NCBI GenBank assembly: GCA_963816745.1
Contig: CAWFLQ010000002.1
Span: forward strand, 62,001 to 126,000
Direction: 5' to 3'
Source of the DNA: VAZQ01 sp963816745
Lineage (GTDB): Bacteria > Pseudomonadota > Alphaproteobacteria > Rhizobiales > Xanthobacteraceae
Length of the DNA stretch: 64,000 nt
Part shown: in pieces, positions 45,868 to 57,026 of the stretch
Numbering within the stretch: position 1 is the first letter of the stretch
How the letters are laid out: every line of letters starts with the position of its first letter
Program-made: the position numbers and the translations under genes
Notes under the pieces: generated by a model
What the model was told of the DNA's origin: nothing
The model's input: only the letters and a program-made list of their open reading frames with translations
The model's database searches: none

Positions 45868-47250
45868 ATGCCGGAAGAAGCAACGCAAGCCCTGGCGCAA
45901 TTCGCCGCCGCGCTGAGGTACGACGATCTTCCCGACAGCGTCAGGGATCATTGCAAGAACCTGCTCCTGGACGCGCTCGCCTGCGCGCTCGCCGGCCACC
46001 AGGGCGAGGAGACCCACCAGGTCGCGGCCTTTGCCGGGGCGCTCGCGCAATCCGATGAATCGAGCGTGATCGGCGGCGATCATCTGTCCCTCGCCGGCGC
46101 AACCCTGCTCAACGGCTTTCTCATCACTGCCGTCACCATGTGCGACGCGCATCGCTCCACCATGGCGCATGTCACGCCGGAGGTGGTCCCGCCCGCGCTG
46201 GCGATCGCCGAGCGCGACGGGCTCAGCGGCCGCGATCTCCTGGTGGCGATCGCCGCCGGCTGCGAGGTGACGACACGGATCGGGATCGGGCTCGACTATC
46301 CGGCGTTCCGCGCCCGCGGCTTTCATGCGCCCGGCGTGCTCGGCCCGTTCGGCGCCGCGGCCGCGGTCGGGCGGCTGCGCGGTTTCGACGCCGAGACCAT
46401 GGCGAAGGCGTTCGGGCTGGCCGGCAGCCAGGCCGCCGGCACCTTCGCCGCCTGGGGGACGCCGACGGTCAAGTTCCACCAGTGCCGCGGCGCGCTGTCG
46501 GGGCTGATGGCGGCGCTGCTCGCCGAGCAGAAATTTCTGGCGACGCGCGAGTTCCTCACCGCCAAGGACGGCGGCCTCTACAACGCCTACAGCAACGGCG
46601 GCAAGCCCGAGCTCGCCACCGCCGATCTCGGCAAGCGCTGGGAGCTCGAGCAGATCGCGCTGCGGCTTTGGCCGTCGGCGTCGCTGATGCAGGGCATGAA
46701 CACGGCGCTCTTCGACCTCGTGCAACGGCACGGGATCGAGACCGGCGACATCAAACGATTGCGCGTCAAGCTCGCCAAGACCGCATTCGAGATGCACGGC
46801 CAGCTGCCGCGCTACAAGGGCAAGTTCGAGGCGCTGATCTCCGGCCACTACACCGCGGCGGTGATCCTGCACGACCGCGCGCTCACACTCGCGCAGTTCG
46901 TGCCGGCGCGCTACGACGACCCGAAGCTGCGGCGGTTCGCGGAAGCACAGGTCGAAATCGACCTCGACACGACGCTCAACGGCGCCGAGGCCGTCGCGGA
47001 GATCGAGACCGCCGGTGGCGCGACTTTCACGGCGCGGTGCGATCACGCCAAGGGCGCACCGGAGAACCCGCTCACGCGCACCGAGATCGAGGACAAGCTC
47101 CGGGTCTACGCCGTGGACCGGCTGCCGGCCTCGCGCATCGACGAGGTGATCGCAGCGGTCAACGGGATCGAGGACCTCGGCAACGTGCGCGAGCTCATGG
47201 ACCTGCTGCGCCACGGCCCGCAGCGCGCCCGCGGCGAACGCGCGGCATGA
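45868..47250 (+). CDS. MmgE/PrpD-family protein
   Basis: 460 residues, full length. The family core is visible: DHCKNLLLDALACALAGHQG, AHRSTMAHVTPEVVPPALAI, GCEVTTRIGIGL, GVLGPFGAAAAVGRLRGF and AFGLAGSQAAGTFAAWGTP. Members include 2-methylcitrate dehydratase and cis-aconitate decarboxylase, so a dehydratase or decarboxylase acting on a polycarboxylate is likely. GGGAGAT precedes the ATG. It faces the FAH gene, with the stops three bases apart. Confidence 0.92.
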   Translation: MPEEATQALAQFAAALRYDDLPDSVRDHCKNLLLDALACALAGHQGEETHQVAAFAGALAQSDESSVIGGDHLSLAGATLLNGFLITAVTMCDAHRSTMAHVTPEVVPPALAIAERDGLSGRDLLVAIAAGCEVTTRIGIGLDYPAFRARGFHAPGVLGPFGAAAAVGRLRGFDAETMAKAFGLAGSQAAGTFAAWGTPTVKFHQCRGALSGLMAALLAEQKFLATREFLTAKDGGLYNAYSNGGKPELATADLGKRWELEQIALRLWPSASLMQGMNTALFDLVQRHGIETGDIKRLRVKLAKTAFEMHGQLPRYKGKFEALISGHYTAAVILHDRALTLAQFVPARYDDPKLRRFAEAQVEIDLDTTLNGAEAVAEIETAGGATFTARCDHAKGAPENPLTRTEIEDKLRVYAVDRLPASRIDEVIAAVNGIEDLGNVRELMDLLRHGPQRARGERAA

Positions 47251-47253
47251 CGC

Positions 47254-48189
47254 TCACGATCGCGGCGCGTACTTGCCCGTCAGCTGCGGCGTGGTCACCT
47301 CCTTGGCGCCGCGGTTGGCCACCTCGAGCCGCGTCTCGCGTCCCCAGGTGCGCTTGAGATCGTCGCGCACGTGGATGCGCAGCCGGCCGAGCCCTTCGGT
47401 CTCGAGCTCGACTATGTCGCCGTCCTGAAACGAGCTCAGGCCGCGGTGGTTGGTGCCGGTCGCCAGCACGTCGCCGGACTCGAGCGTGTGAATGGAGCTC
47501 ACCCACTCGATGCAGCGCGGGATCTTGTGCGCCATGTCGTCGGAATTGAAATTCTGCTTGAGCGTGCCATTGACCCAGAGCCGGACCTGCAGCTTGTGCG
47601 GATCGCGGATCTCGTCGGCAGTGACGATGTACGGGCCGATCGGCGCGAAGGTGTCACGCGACTTCATCTGGTAGAAGACGTTGCCCGGTGGCGGCAGGCC
47701 GCGCGCCGATCCGTCGATGAAGTTGACGTAGCCGAACACGTGGCTCATGGCGTCGGCGGCGGACACGTTCCTCGCCCGCTTGCCGATCACTACCGCGAAT
47801 TCCGCCTCGCCCTCGAAGATGGTCGCGGGGACGTCGGGCAGCACCATGGTGTCGCCGGGGCCGATCACCGCGGTCGGCGACTTGTGGAAGGCGTTGATCG
47901 GAGCGGGCTCGGTGCGGGTGCCGTCCTCCATGTAGTTGACGGCCATGCAGTCGATGTTGATCGGCCTGGGCAGTGGTGGGCAAATCTTGACGTCGGCCAC
48001 CGGGACGCCCTTCTCGCGGCCGGCCGCCTCCTCCAGCTTGGGCCGGAATTCGGCAAAGCGCTCGATCAACCCGTTGATCAGGTCGTGCGGGCCGGTGTGC
48101 TTAATGCTTTGCACCACCGCCGACACATCGACCACGGCCTCGCCGTTGAGCACGCCGAGCTTGTAGTCATCGAAATACAGGATCTTCAT
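47254..48189 (-). CDS. Fumarylacetoacetate-hydrolase-family protein
   Basis: 311 residues from ATG 48189 (GGGAGGGAAC upstream). The metal-binding core is IFEGEAEFAVVIGKRARNVS, with NFIDGSARGLPPPGNVFYQM and GDVLATGTNHRGLSSFQDGD. The family hydrolyses or decarboxylates acylpyruvates and 2-hydroxy-diene dioates late in aromatic degradation. Together with the Rieske oxygenase next door, this suggests an aromatic or cyclic substrate (inference). Confidence 0.92.
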   Translation of the reverse strand: MKILYFDDYKLGVLNGEAVVDVSAVVQSIKHTGPHDLINGLIERFAEFRPKLEEAAGREKGVPVADVKICPPLPRPINIDCMAVNYMEDGTRTEPAPINAFHKSPTAVIGPGDTMVLPDVPATIFEGEAEFAVVIGKRARNVSAADAMSHVFGYVNFIDGSARGLPPPGNVFYQMKSRDTFAPIGPYIVTADEIRDPHKLQVRLWVNGTLKQNFNSDDMAHKIPRCIEWVSSIHTLESGDVLATGTNHRGLSSFQDGDIVELETEGLGRLRIHVRDDLKRTWGRETRLEVANRGAKEVTTPQLTGKYAPRS

Positions 48190-48432
48190 GTTGTTCCCTC
48201 CCGGAGCAGCCGATACGAAATCAGTTCCACCCATTGGTATCGTGTTTGTGGCTCGTCGGCGACTAGGTCCGACGCGGCCGCGATTGACGAGGACCGCGCG
48301 GGCGACGTATTTTCGAACCTATAAGAACGCCGTTCCGCATAACAGAACATGGCAAATTCGAAACGGGCGATAACCTGATCGAAGTTTTGTCGCGTTTATC
48401 CTATTCTGGTTGCGCAGGCCGAGGAGAGCTCG

Positions 48433-49720
48433 ATGCTGAGGAAAGAACAAAATGATCTGCTGACGCAGACCGGGCCCGGCACGCCCATGGGCCGGCTGTT
48501 CCGCAGCAACTGGATCCCCGCGCTGCTCACCGAGGAGCTGCCCGAGAACGACTGTCCGCCGGTGCGGGTGAAGCTTCTCTCGGAGCGGCTCGTGGCGTTC
48601 CGCGACAGCCAGGGCCGCTACGGCTTGATCGACGAGTTCTGCGCCCACCGCGGCGTGTCGCTGTGGTTCGGCCGCAATGAGGAATGCGGCCTACGCTGCC
48701 CCTATCATGGCTGGAAGTACGACGTGACCGGCCAGTGCGTGGACGTGCCGTCCGAGCCGGAGGAAAGCGGCTTCGCCAAGAAGATCAAGCTCGCCTCCTA
48801 TCCGCTGATCGAACGCGGCGGCGTGCTGTGGACCTATATGGGCCCTGCGGACAAGCAGCCGCCGCTGCCGGAATGGGAATTCGCCACCGTGCCGCGCGGA
48901 CACAGCTTCGTCTCGAAACGGCTGCAGGAATCCAACTGGCTGCAGGCCATGGAGGGCGGCATCGACTCGAGCCACGTTTCCTTCCTGCATCGCGGCGATC
49001 TGAATTCAGACCCGCTGTTCAAGGGGGCCAAAGGCAACCAGTACAACCTGGCCGACTCACAGCCCTATTTCGAGGTGGTCGAGAAGTCCCGGCGGCCTTT
49101 ATATCGGCGCGCGCCGCAACGCCGAGGCCGGACATTACTATTGGCGGATCACCCAATGGGTGATGCCTTGCTTCACCATGATCCCGCCGCGCGGCGATCA
49201 CCCGGTGCACGGCCACTTCTGGATTCCGGTCGACGACGAGAATTGCTGGACCTGGAGCTATGACTACAAGGTCTCCGGTCCGCTCTCGGAGGCCCAGGTC
49301 CAGGCGATGCGCGAGGGCAAGGGCATCCATGTCGCCTACGTCCCGGGAACGTTCCGGCCGCTCGCCAACAAGGACAACGACTACCTCATCGACCGCGCGT
49401 CGCAGAGGGCCGGCACGACTTTCAGCGGCGTGCACGGCATCGCCATGCAGGACGCTTCGTTGCAGGAGAGCATGGGACCGATCGTCGACCGCAGCAAGGA
49501 GAACCTGGTTTCCACGGACAACGGGATCATCATGGCCCGCCACCGGCTGCTGCGATCGGTGAAAGCCCTGATGGACAAGGGTGCCACCCCGCCGGGAGTC
49601 GCCCCCGAGCACCAGCGAGTCCGCTCGGCCGCGGTCGTGCTGCCGCCGGACCAGCCGTTCAAGGATGCCGCCAGGGAAGCGCTGACGGTGCAGCCCGGCG
49701 TCGCGCACGCGTCAGTCTAG
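48433..49720 (+). CDS. Rieske aromatic-ring-type oxygenase, one frameshift
   Basis: About 429 residues after removing one extra C near 49088-49090. Rieske [2Fe-2S] centre: CAHRGVSLWFG, then CPYHGWKYDVTGQC. Mononuclear iron site: EGGIDSSHVSFLH with His ligands, and further HGHFWIPVDDENCWTW in the catalytic domain. Length and motifs match the phthalate-dioxygenase/vanillate-demethylase class of two-component oxygenases. A reductase partner is not encoded next to it. It is divergent from the FAH gene. Confidence 0.9.
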
Positions 49721-49728
49721 GAGCAGAC

Positions 49729-50238
49729 ATGCTCAGTGAAAGCGCGCGGATGGCGAGTGCCGCGGAGGCCCGCTTCCGCATCGACGCGCCGAACTCGAAG
49801 CCGCGCGCCGTCAAGGTGATCGCGCTCGACCGGCCGAGCGAAGCGGCGATCAAGCAGCTCTCCGGGCCGCAATGGAGCAACGCGACCTTTCTCACGGCGT
49901 CGTCGTTCGCCGGCACGCCGGGGAAAGAAGCCTTCTCGGTCAGCGGCTGGCTGAGCGATCTCGCCGGCCGCACCAAGAACCTGATCGACGAGGTGAGCGC
50001 AGCGGATCTCGTGGTCATGGTCGCCACCGCCGGCCAGGACGACCAGGCGGCATCGATCATCGGCGAGGCCTGCGGCGCCAAGCACGTGATGACGACGGCG
50101 CTGGTGCTCGGCGCCACGGCGAGCAACGACGAGGCGCTGTCGCGGACGCTCGCAACGTTGCGGCCGCATGCGCGGATGCTGGTGATTTCCGGCAGCGACG
50201 ACTACATCGCCGACATGCTCACGGCGTTGCGGGCGTGA
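49729..50238 (+). CDS. Hypothetical protein coupled to Rieske oxygenase
   Basis: 169 residues, starting eight bases after the oxygenase stop. Residues include SNATFLTASSFAG, AADLVVMVATAGQDDQAASI, GAKHVMTTALVLGA, TLATLRPHARMLVISGSDDY and MLTALRA. The AADLVVMVATAG stretch looks like the second strand-loop of a Rossmann-like fold, but I recognise no family. Its placement implies a role with the oxygenase. The downstream sensor kinase gene ends inside its last 37 bases on the other strand. Confidence 0.7.
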   Translation: MLSESARMASAAEARFRIDAPNSKPRAVKVIALDRPSEAAIKQLSGPQWSNATFLTASSFAGTPGKEAFSVSGWLSDLAGRTKNLIDEVSAADLVVMVATAGQDDQAASIIGEACGAKHVMTTALVLGATASNDEALSRTLATLRPHARMLVISGSDDYIADMLTALRA

Positions 50239-52966
50239 CGCTCGTCAGCGCCGTTTCCGAGCTTGCGAAGCATTTTCATGGCGGAAATGGTCGCGTTCAC
50301 GGCGTCTGATATGTCGAGCGATGGACCATCCATCGGCGATCGGGCCCCGGTTTCGGACCACCGCTCGGCCTGAAGGGCCAGCTCTGCCACCCGCAAGGCA
50401 CCTACATTGTGGCTCATCGATTTCAAGGCGTGGGCCGCCCGCGCGCAAGTCTCGCGATCGCCGGCTTCCGCGGCGCGATGCAATTGTTCGACGGCCGCCG
50501 GTGCATGCTCGATGTAGAGATCGAGCACCTTGTACAAGAAGCTGTGACCGTTCGCAGACGGCATCGATCGCAATTGACCGAGAATTTCGTCATCGAGGAG
50601 AGACGCGCGGTCCGGAGCGCGCTCTTGCTCGATTTGTTCCGGTGCATCCAAGATTTGCTTGCGCGGCAGGTGCGGCAACAGCTGCCCGATCGCCTGCGCA
50701 AGATCGGCAAGCGCGAACGGCTTGTACACGACGGCGTCCATTCCGGACTTGTCGCCATTCGTCGGCGCGCACTCCGATGACATGGGCGGTGAGGCCGACG
50801 ATCGGGCGTCTGGTCTTGCCCGATAGCATTTCCGACTCACGGATGCGGCGCGTGGCTGCGAATCCGTCCATCTCCGGCATGCTGCCGTCCATGAAGACGA
50901 TATCGAATTGCGACCTTGCGACGGCCTCGACGGCTTCGGCCCCGTTCTCGACAACATCGACCGTTGCTCCGAGTCGCGACAACGCCTCGGTGGCGATCTC
51001 GCGATTGACCGCGTTGTCGTCGGCGACCAGCGCCCTGAAGGCATGAAACGCGACAGCTGGCGGCCTGGAGCGAGCCTTCACCTCGACCGGCTGCGACATG
51101 GATCTGCCGTCGGCGATCCGACTTAGCAATTCCTCGACCTCGGAACGCAAGATGGGTCTTGTGAGGATCGCATCGGCCGCGTCCGCCGCAATCGGACCCT
51201 CGAGCGATCCGCCCGCCAAGTCCGTGACTGCGACGACGATCGGCTTCGGTCGCCCGTCATCGATCGCGAAAGAGTTGATCCGGTCGGGCTCCGCGCAAAT
51301 CAATTGAGCTTGCCGGCAGCGATCGGGGGTGAGTGTTTCGTCGCGCGGAAATACGACGTATCCCGCCGCCGACAGATAACGGCTCAACGCCGACTGGGTC
51401 GCGCCGCCCGGCAGGTCCAGCACGCATATCGCCGGCCCCGACGGCGTCGGTTCGAAGCGCGGCCACGATGCCGGTCGGTCCGGCTCGCAAGGGATTGCGA
51501 ACGAGAACGTCGAGCCCTCGCCCGACCGGCTGCTGACATGGATATCTGCGCCCATCGCGTTCACCAGCCGCTTGCAAATGCTCAATCCCAGGCCGGTGCC
51601 GCCGAATTGACGGGTCGTCGTCTGGTCGGCCTGCGAGAACGGTGAGAAAATGGTCACGAGCTTGTCGTCCGGAATACCGATGCCGCTGTCCTGGACGCGG
51701 ATCTCGATCTTTCCGCGGTCCTCGGCCGACATTCCGATGTCGACGCTCACGAAACCGCGTTCGGTGAATTTCAACGCATTGTTGACCAGATTGGTGACGA
51801 CCTGTCCGAGACGGACCGGATCCCCGAGAATGGATCGCGGCAGCGCAGGGTTGACGAAGGCGGCCAAGTCGATGTTGCTGCGCCGCGCGCGCTCGGAAAA
51901 CAAGTTCAATACGTTTTCGGCGAGGTCATTGAGATCGACCGGCACGCGTTCGAGCTCGAGCTTGCCCGACTCGATCTTCGAGAAATCCAAGACATCGTTG
52001 ATGACCGCGAGCAGGCTCTGACCCGACTTGGCGATGGTTTCGGCATAGCGGTGCTGCCGCCGCGGCATTCGCTCGGCCGTCAGCATCTCGGCCATCACCA
52101 TGATGCCGTTCATCGGCGTTCGAATCTCGTGGCTCATCGTCGCCAGGAATTCCGACTTGGCGCGATTTGCCGCTTCGGCCACGTCGCGCGCCTCGCGAAG
52201 ATCGCGCGTGCGGTCGGCTACTTCCGCCTCGAGGTTGCGGCGATGCGCTTCAAGTCGCTCGTCCCGGATCACGGAGATCGCCCAACATGTGATTGAAGCT
52301 GTCAACCAGCTCTCCGACCTCGCGATCGGACGCATCCGGAACCGCAACGTCGTAATTGTGGTTCTGCCGGATCGCGGCTGTTGCCCGCAGGAGCGACGCG
52401 AGAGGGCCCGTGATGCTGCGCTGAAGCCGCCAGGCGACCAAAAGACCGGCCAACAATGCACCGGCGCCCCCGATCAACGTGAATTTCAAAGTGTCGAGCA
52501 GTTTCGGCCAAAGATCGGCGACGCTGCCGATCAATACCAGCATCCCGACCTGCGTGCCGCCGTCGAGGATGGGTACGGTCACCTGCACCGTTCCGCTGGC
52601 CAGCAACGCCAGAAGAGAAACGTCTTCGTCTCCCTCGACCGCAACATCCCGCAACAAGCGTGCGGCATTGCCGGACGTAACGAGGCTGCGCCCTTCGGCG
52701 TCGAAGATTCCAGCGGATTGAACGCCGGGAACGCGGTCTATGGCTCGCAACGCGAGAAACGCGTCGCGTTCGTTCCTTGCCGCTGTCGCTGGGCCGGCCG
52801 CCGCGGCGAACACGTGCGCGGTCGCGACCAGCGCTTGCCTGCGCATCTCGGCGTAGTTCGACGCCTGCTGCCAGAGGGCGACGCTGGCCGCGACGGCCAT
52901 GCAGGCGCCGACCGCCGCGAAAACCAGCAGTGCGAGCTTCCGATTTAGGGAGGGACGGCGTGGCAT
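50202..52966 (-). CDS. Hybrid sensor histidine kinase with receiver and Hpt domains, two frameshifts
   Basis: About 920 residues. Order: membrane segment (LALLVFAAVGACMAVAASVA), periplasmic sensor, membrane segment, HAMP, HisKA (phospho-His in MSHEIRTPMNG), HATPase (DPVRLGQVVTNLVNNALKFT, DSGIGIP, GGTGLGLSICKRLV), a degenerate receiver-like stretch, a true receiver (LVADDNAVN; phospho-Asp in IVFMDGSMPEMDG; Lys in VVYKPF) and Hpt (ARAAHALKSMSHNVGA). It is a complete internal phosphorelay. Extra bases near 52265 and 50769 break the frame. The signal is unknown; a response-regulator gene lies divergently upstream. Confidence 0.9.
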
Positions 52967-53088
52967 CCGCGTAAGTCACCGATGGAATTCGTAAACAAAA
53001 TCCTAAGGCCATATCCGATAATTTTCTGTGAATTGTGAGGCTAATTTTATGTGTTGTCGCAATAATCGAAACAGATGGAGGTCAAGAA

Positions 53089-53794
53089 ATGACTGCTCCT
53101 TCGGCGGCAAATGCCGGCGTGGTCCTATGTGTTGGACCAACCCGCGAGGATTCTGGTCGTCGATGACGACCCGATCTTCTGCGAGTTTGCGCGCGTGCAT
53201 CTGTTGACGCCCGCGGCTAGCGTCGATGCGGCTCCGAACGGCGAGGTGGCGTTTAACCTGCTGACACACGACGATTTCGACATCGTCCTTTGCGATATCG
53301 AGATGCCGGTGCTCGACGGCTTCGAGCTGCTCGCAAAAATCAGATCGGATCCACGACTGAGCAATTTGCCGGTCGTCATGCTGACCGGAAAGGAAGACAT
53401 CCTTTCGATCGATCGCGCGTACAACTTGGGCGCGACGGCCTTCACGACCAAACCGATCAACTGGCGCAACCTCAGCTACCAGATTCGCTACGTTCTTCGT
53501 AACTCGACGCCGGGATGCAATCCGCCGAAGACGAGCATCGACCAGGGTGAGTGGTCATACTTCGCCAAGCTTGCGTCGTTCAGGCGGAAATGCTTCGACG
53601 ACCTGAACTCGATCCTGCAATCCATCAAGACGCTGCGAACCGCCGATGTGTTTGCCATCCCCACGCAGGTTGCGGTCGAGATCGAACGAATCGAGATGAT
53701 GGCGCAGGCGCTGCGAGACCGCTGCGAAGCATCCCCGCTCGAGCAACAGAACGCCTCCGCTCAAACGGAGATCGGCTCGCAGCTGTCATGTTGA
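53089..53794 (+). CDS. Single-domain response regulator with C-terminal extension, possible frameshift at start
   Basis: About 230 residues. Receiver domain near residues 15-140: RILVVDDDPIFCEFARVHLL, phospho-Asp in DIVLCDIEMPVLDGFELL, Thr in VVMLTGKEDIL and Lys in FTTKPINW. The C-terminal 90 residues are helical without a DNA-binding motif (FRRKCFDDLNSILQSIKTLR). ATG 53089 has a GGAGG site but needs one extra base removed near 53120; ATG 53111 is in frame without correction. It is divergent from the hybrid kinase and could receive phosphate from its Hpt domain. Confidence 0.85.
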
Positions 53795-55113
53795 GCTCAT
53801 TCATGCGCCGCACCACGACAAGAAACCCGGCACAGTGGCCATCGTCGTTGCTGGCGCTTCTGCGTGATGAGACCGGCAGCATTTCCATCCTGTACGCATT
53901 GATGATTCCGGTCTTGTTCGGCGCGGCCGGAATTGGATTGGACTATTCCCGCGCTGCGTCGGAAAGAAGCAAGATGCAGGCGGTGGCCGACGCCGCCGCA
54001 ATCGCCGCGGCCCGCGAGCTTCAGATGGCCAGGGCCGATCCCGAAAAGATTTCCGCCGTCGCCAGGAACTACGTCGTCACCCAAATTGCCGATGCGGTCG
54101 TTGGAACGAAGGTCGATACCCAGGCTTTGACGGTCCGGGTGGACCTGGCAAAGGACGTCGAACCGACTATCGCGAAAATCATATGGCCGGGAAAAATTCA
54201 TCTCACCGCCAGCGCCACCGCAGGCTTGAGCGGCGGACTGCCGCTATGCCTGATTGGCCTCGACACCAAGGCGCCAGGCACGATCAAGCTCGAGCAGAGC
54301 GCGTTGCTGACCGCGCCGGCGTGCGTCGTCTACTCGAATTCCAAGAGCCCGCAAGGCCTGAAGTCGATGGATGACGCCGTGCTCAAGGCTGGTTTCATCT
54401 GCTCCGCGGGCGGCAAGGTTCAGACGAAAAACACGAACTATTCCCCGTCGCCGCAAACCGATTGTCCGGTTATCTCGGATCCGCTCGCCGAAAGAAAGGC
54501 CCCCGCGATCTCGGCGTGCGACTACAAGAGCCTCGTGGTCGAGGGCACGACCACCACGCTCAAGCCCGGCGTCTATTGCGGCGGCCTCACCATCACCAAC
54601 GGCGCGCAAGTGACGCTTGCCGCCGGGATCTACACGATCAAGGACGGTCCTTTGCTCGTGGACAAGAATGCGAGCGTCGCCGGCGACTACGTCGCCATCA
54701 ACATGCTGGGCGCGGGTGCCCACCTCATCTTCCAAGCCGCAACGACCATCAATCTGACGGCCCCTAAGGATGGGCCGCTCACAGGGATACTCATCTACGA
54801 CGACCCGAGCGGCGCGCCCGCGCCAGTGCACGCGAAATCGTACAACAAGCAAGGGAAGGCGCCACGCGAGCACCTGATCCTGAGCGACAACGCGCGCAAG
54901 CTCCTGGGCACGATCTACATGCCGCAGGGCCGCCTCATCATCGACGCCACCAAGCCGGTCGCCGACCAGTCCGCTTACACCGTTCTGGTGGTTCGGCAGC
55001 TCGATCTCTACAGCGGACCCAACCTCGTCCTGAACACGAATTACGGCGGGTCCGACATCCCCGTTCCGAGGGGCGTCGGCCCCTACGGCGGGAAGGTGCT
55101 GCTGACCAACTAG
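53788..55113 (+). CDS. TadE/TadG-like pilus-assembly protein
   Basis: 441 residues from ATG 53788, overlapping the end of the response-regulator gene by seven bases. The N-terminal TadG signature is GSISILYALMIPVLFGAAGI followed by GLDYSRAASERSKMQAVADA. The rest is a beta-rich exported part with cysteines (CVVYSNSKSP, GFICSAGGK, CDYKSLVVEG, GVYCGGLTITNG). Tad-type proteins take part in Flp pilus assembly; no other tad gene is adjacent, so its exact role is open. Confidence 0.85.
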   Translation: MLSSFMRRTTTRNPAQWPSSLLALLRDETGSISILYALMIPVLFGAAGIGLDYSRAASERSKMQAVADAAAIAAARELQMARADPEKISAVARNYVVTQIADAVVGTKVDTQALTVRVDLAKDVEPTIAKIIWPGKIHLTASATAGLSGGLPLCLIGLDTKAPGTIKLEQSALLTAPACVVYSNSKSPQGLKSMDDAVLKAGFICSAGGKVQTKNTNYSPSPQTDCPVISDPLAERKAPAISACDYKSLVVEGTTTTLKPGVYCGGLTITNGAQVTLAAGIYTIKDGPLLVDKNASVAGDYVAINMLGAGAHLIFQAATTINLTAPKDGPLTGILIYDDPSGAPAPVHAKSYNKQGKAPREHLILSDNARKLLGTIYMPQGRLIIDATKPVADQSAYTVLVVRQLDLYSGPNLVLNTNYGGSDIPVPRGVGPYGGKVLLTN

Positions 55114-55123
55114 CGTAGTCCTC

Positions 55124-55447
55124 TCATGCCGCGCGCTCCTTGATCTCAACAAGGACGTTGCGATATTGCCAGTCACTCGCGTTCAAGAGCTCGTGGGGAA
55201 TGCCCGGCTCGCGCCAGATCGTCTCTCCCGGTTTCTCGCGCGTCTCGCGCACGCGGCCGTCGTCGAAAGTCATCACATTCTTGCCTTCCGTCAGCGGCAC
55301 GATGAGATAAGGCAGGAGATGCTGGTGCCAGGGCTGGCGCTTGCCCGGATCGAGTGTCAGGCTCCACACTCGGACGAATTCGTTTTCGAAGATGATCTTG
55401 TCTCCGATCGGCCCCAACTCACGTTTGCTCGCGGTTTCGGTCATCAT
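55124..55447 (-). CDS. Small cupin protein
   Basis: 107 residues with one cupin core: WHQHLLPYLIVPLTEGKNVM supplies His ligands and EPGIPHELLNASD the second motif. Its start overlaps the stop of the FAD monooxygenase gene (TGATG). It is the last gene of the minus-strand catabolic operon. Confidence 0.85.
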   Translation of the reverse strand: MMTETASKRELGPIGDKIIFENEFVRVWSLTLDPGKRQPWHQHLLPYLIVPLTEGKNVMTFDDGRVRETREKPGETIWREPGIPHELLNASDWQYRNVLVEIKERAA

Positions 55448-57023
55448 CGCTCTCCTACAAGAGTATCGGCACGTCCGATCACTTTTCGATAGAGATCGCC
55501 GGCACGCATGGTCTGCATCGACGCGATCGCAGCGATATGATCGTCGGGACGCACCAAAACGAGGGTATCGGTCGGGCAGCCCATAAGCTCCCGAAAGCGG
55601 CCGCCGACATCGAATAGCGCGCGGTCGCGCAAGCCGCCGTCGAGCGGGGCGTCGCGGTGTGAAACGACGAAATGCTTCAAGCCGACCTCGTTCGCGGGAA
55701 TATCGGGACGCCGGCGAACGTCGGTGAAGTAGAGCGCCAGAAAGCTGTCGTCGATCAGGTCGTGCAGCCGGACCGGACGGCCGTCGGGCCCGTGCAACAC
55801 GGCGTCGGGAATGCGGTCGCCGACGCGGAACGGCCCGCGCTCGGTCTTGACCATCGACCAGTCGCCTGATTCATCGACGCCCAGCCGCACGCCCAGCATG
55901 GTGCGGGTCATGGCATTGGCCCAGGCGGTGCCCGACATCGCCTTCACCGCATCGGCCTGCCCGGCCATGTATTTGCGCGCGGCTTCGGCCATCTCGCCGG
56001 AGCCTTCGGCGGCGACCGGGCGCTGCTCGCGTGCATAGCCGTCGAGCAAGGCGTCGCCCGCCCAGCCGCGCGTCACCCAGGCGAGCCGCCACGGCAGGCT
56101 GATGGCGTCGAGAATGCCGGTGTTGAGGCCGAGCGCCCACATCGGCGTGATCAGGTGCGCCGCATCGCCCATCAGGAACACGCGGTCCTTCCGCCATTGC
56201 GTCGCGACGCGATGATGAATCCGGTAGACGATGGTGTTGAGGATTTCGAGCCGGTCGACCTCGCCGATGAAGCGCACGACCTTGTCGCGGAAGTCGCTCG
56301 CAGTCGGCTCGGGGATGCCTGGGCGCCAGCGGATAGAGAAAGCGCCAGCAGTGCGGCTGCCGCACCAGGATCATCCATTCCTGCGGATCGGCGAAGTAGG
56401 CGAGATAGGGGTAGTCGCGCGGATTGGCCACGTCGAGATCGACCTTGACGTCGACCAGGAGGCAGCGGACGTCGGAGCGACTCCCCTTCGACCGGCACGC
56501 CGAGTTGCGAGCGTACCGTGCTGCGCCCGCCGTCGCAGGCGAGCAGGTACGAGCCCTCGACCTCGCGCGGGCCGTCAGGCGTCTCGAAGCGCGCGAGCAC
56601 GCCGTCATCGAGTTGCCGGAACGATGTCAGGCGATGCTGCAGACGGAGTGCGCCGGGCTTTCGCGCGTCGATCGCGTCCTTCAAGATCGGTTCGAGATGA
56701 TGCTGCGGCATGTTGATGACGAACGGATAGCGGGTGTCCTCGCGCAGCAGCGCGGTCTGCACGGACGGCCGCGCGGTGTTGGTCGCGCGCTCGACGTCGC
56801 CGATCTCGTCCACGCGCAATGCCTTCGCCAACACCTGATCGGCAACGCCGTAGCGGCGGAACGCCTCGAGCGTCCGCGTCAGAACCGTTCCGGCCTTGGT
56901 GTCGCGCGAAAGCTCGGCGTCCTCCTCGAACAACGCGAACGGCAGGCCGTAGAAGTCGAGCCCCAGCGCCGTCGTCAGCCCGACCGGGCCGGCACCGACC
57001 ACGATGATCGGTTTCATCGTCAT
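55444..57023 (-). CDS. FAD-dependent monooxygenase (aromatic-hydroxylase type), two frameshifts
   Basis: About 525 residues once extra bases near 56486 and 56320 are removed. N-terminal FAD motif IVVGAGPVGLTTALGLDFYG, DG motif YLLACDGGRSTVRSQLGVP, second FAD site RVFLMGDAAHLITPMWALGL and a C-terminal thioredoxin-like domain. Same class as the enzyme at 31.3 kb but clearly a different sequence. It would hydroxylate a ring or an aromatic acid using NAD(P)H. Neighbours on the same strand are an SDR dehydrogenase upstream and a cupin downstream. Confidence 0.9.
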
Positions 57024-57026
57024 CGC

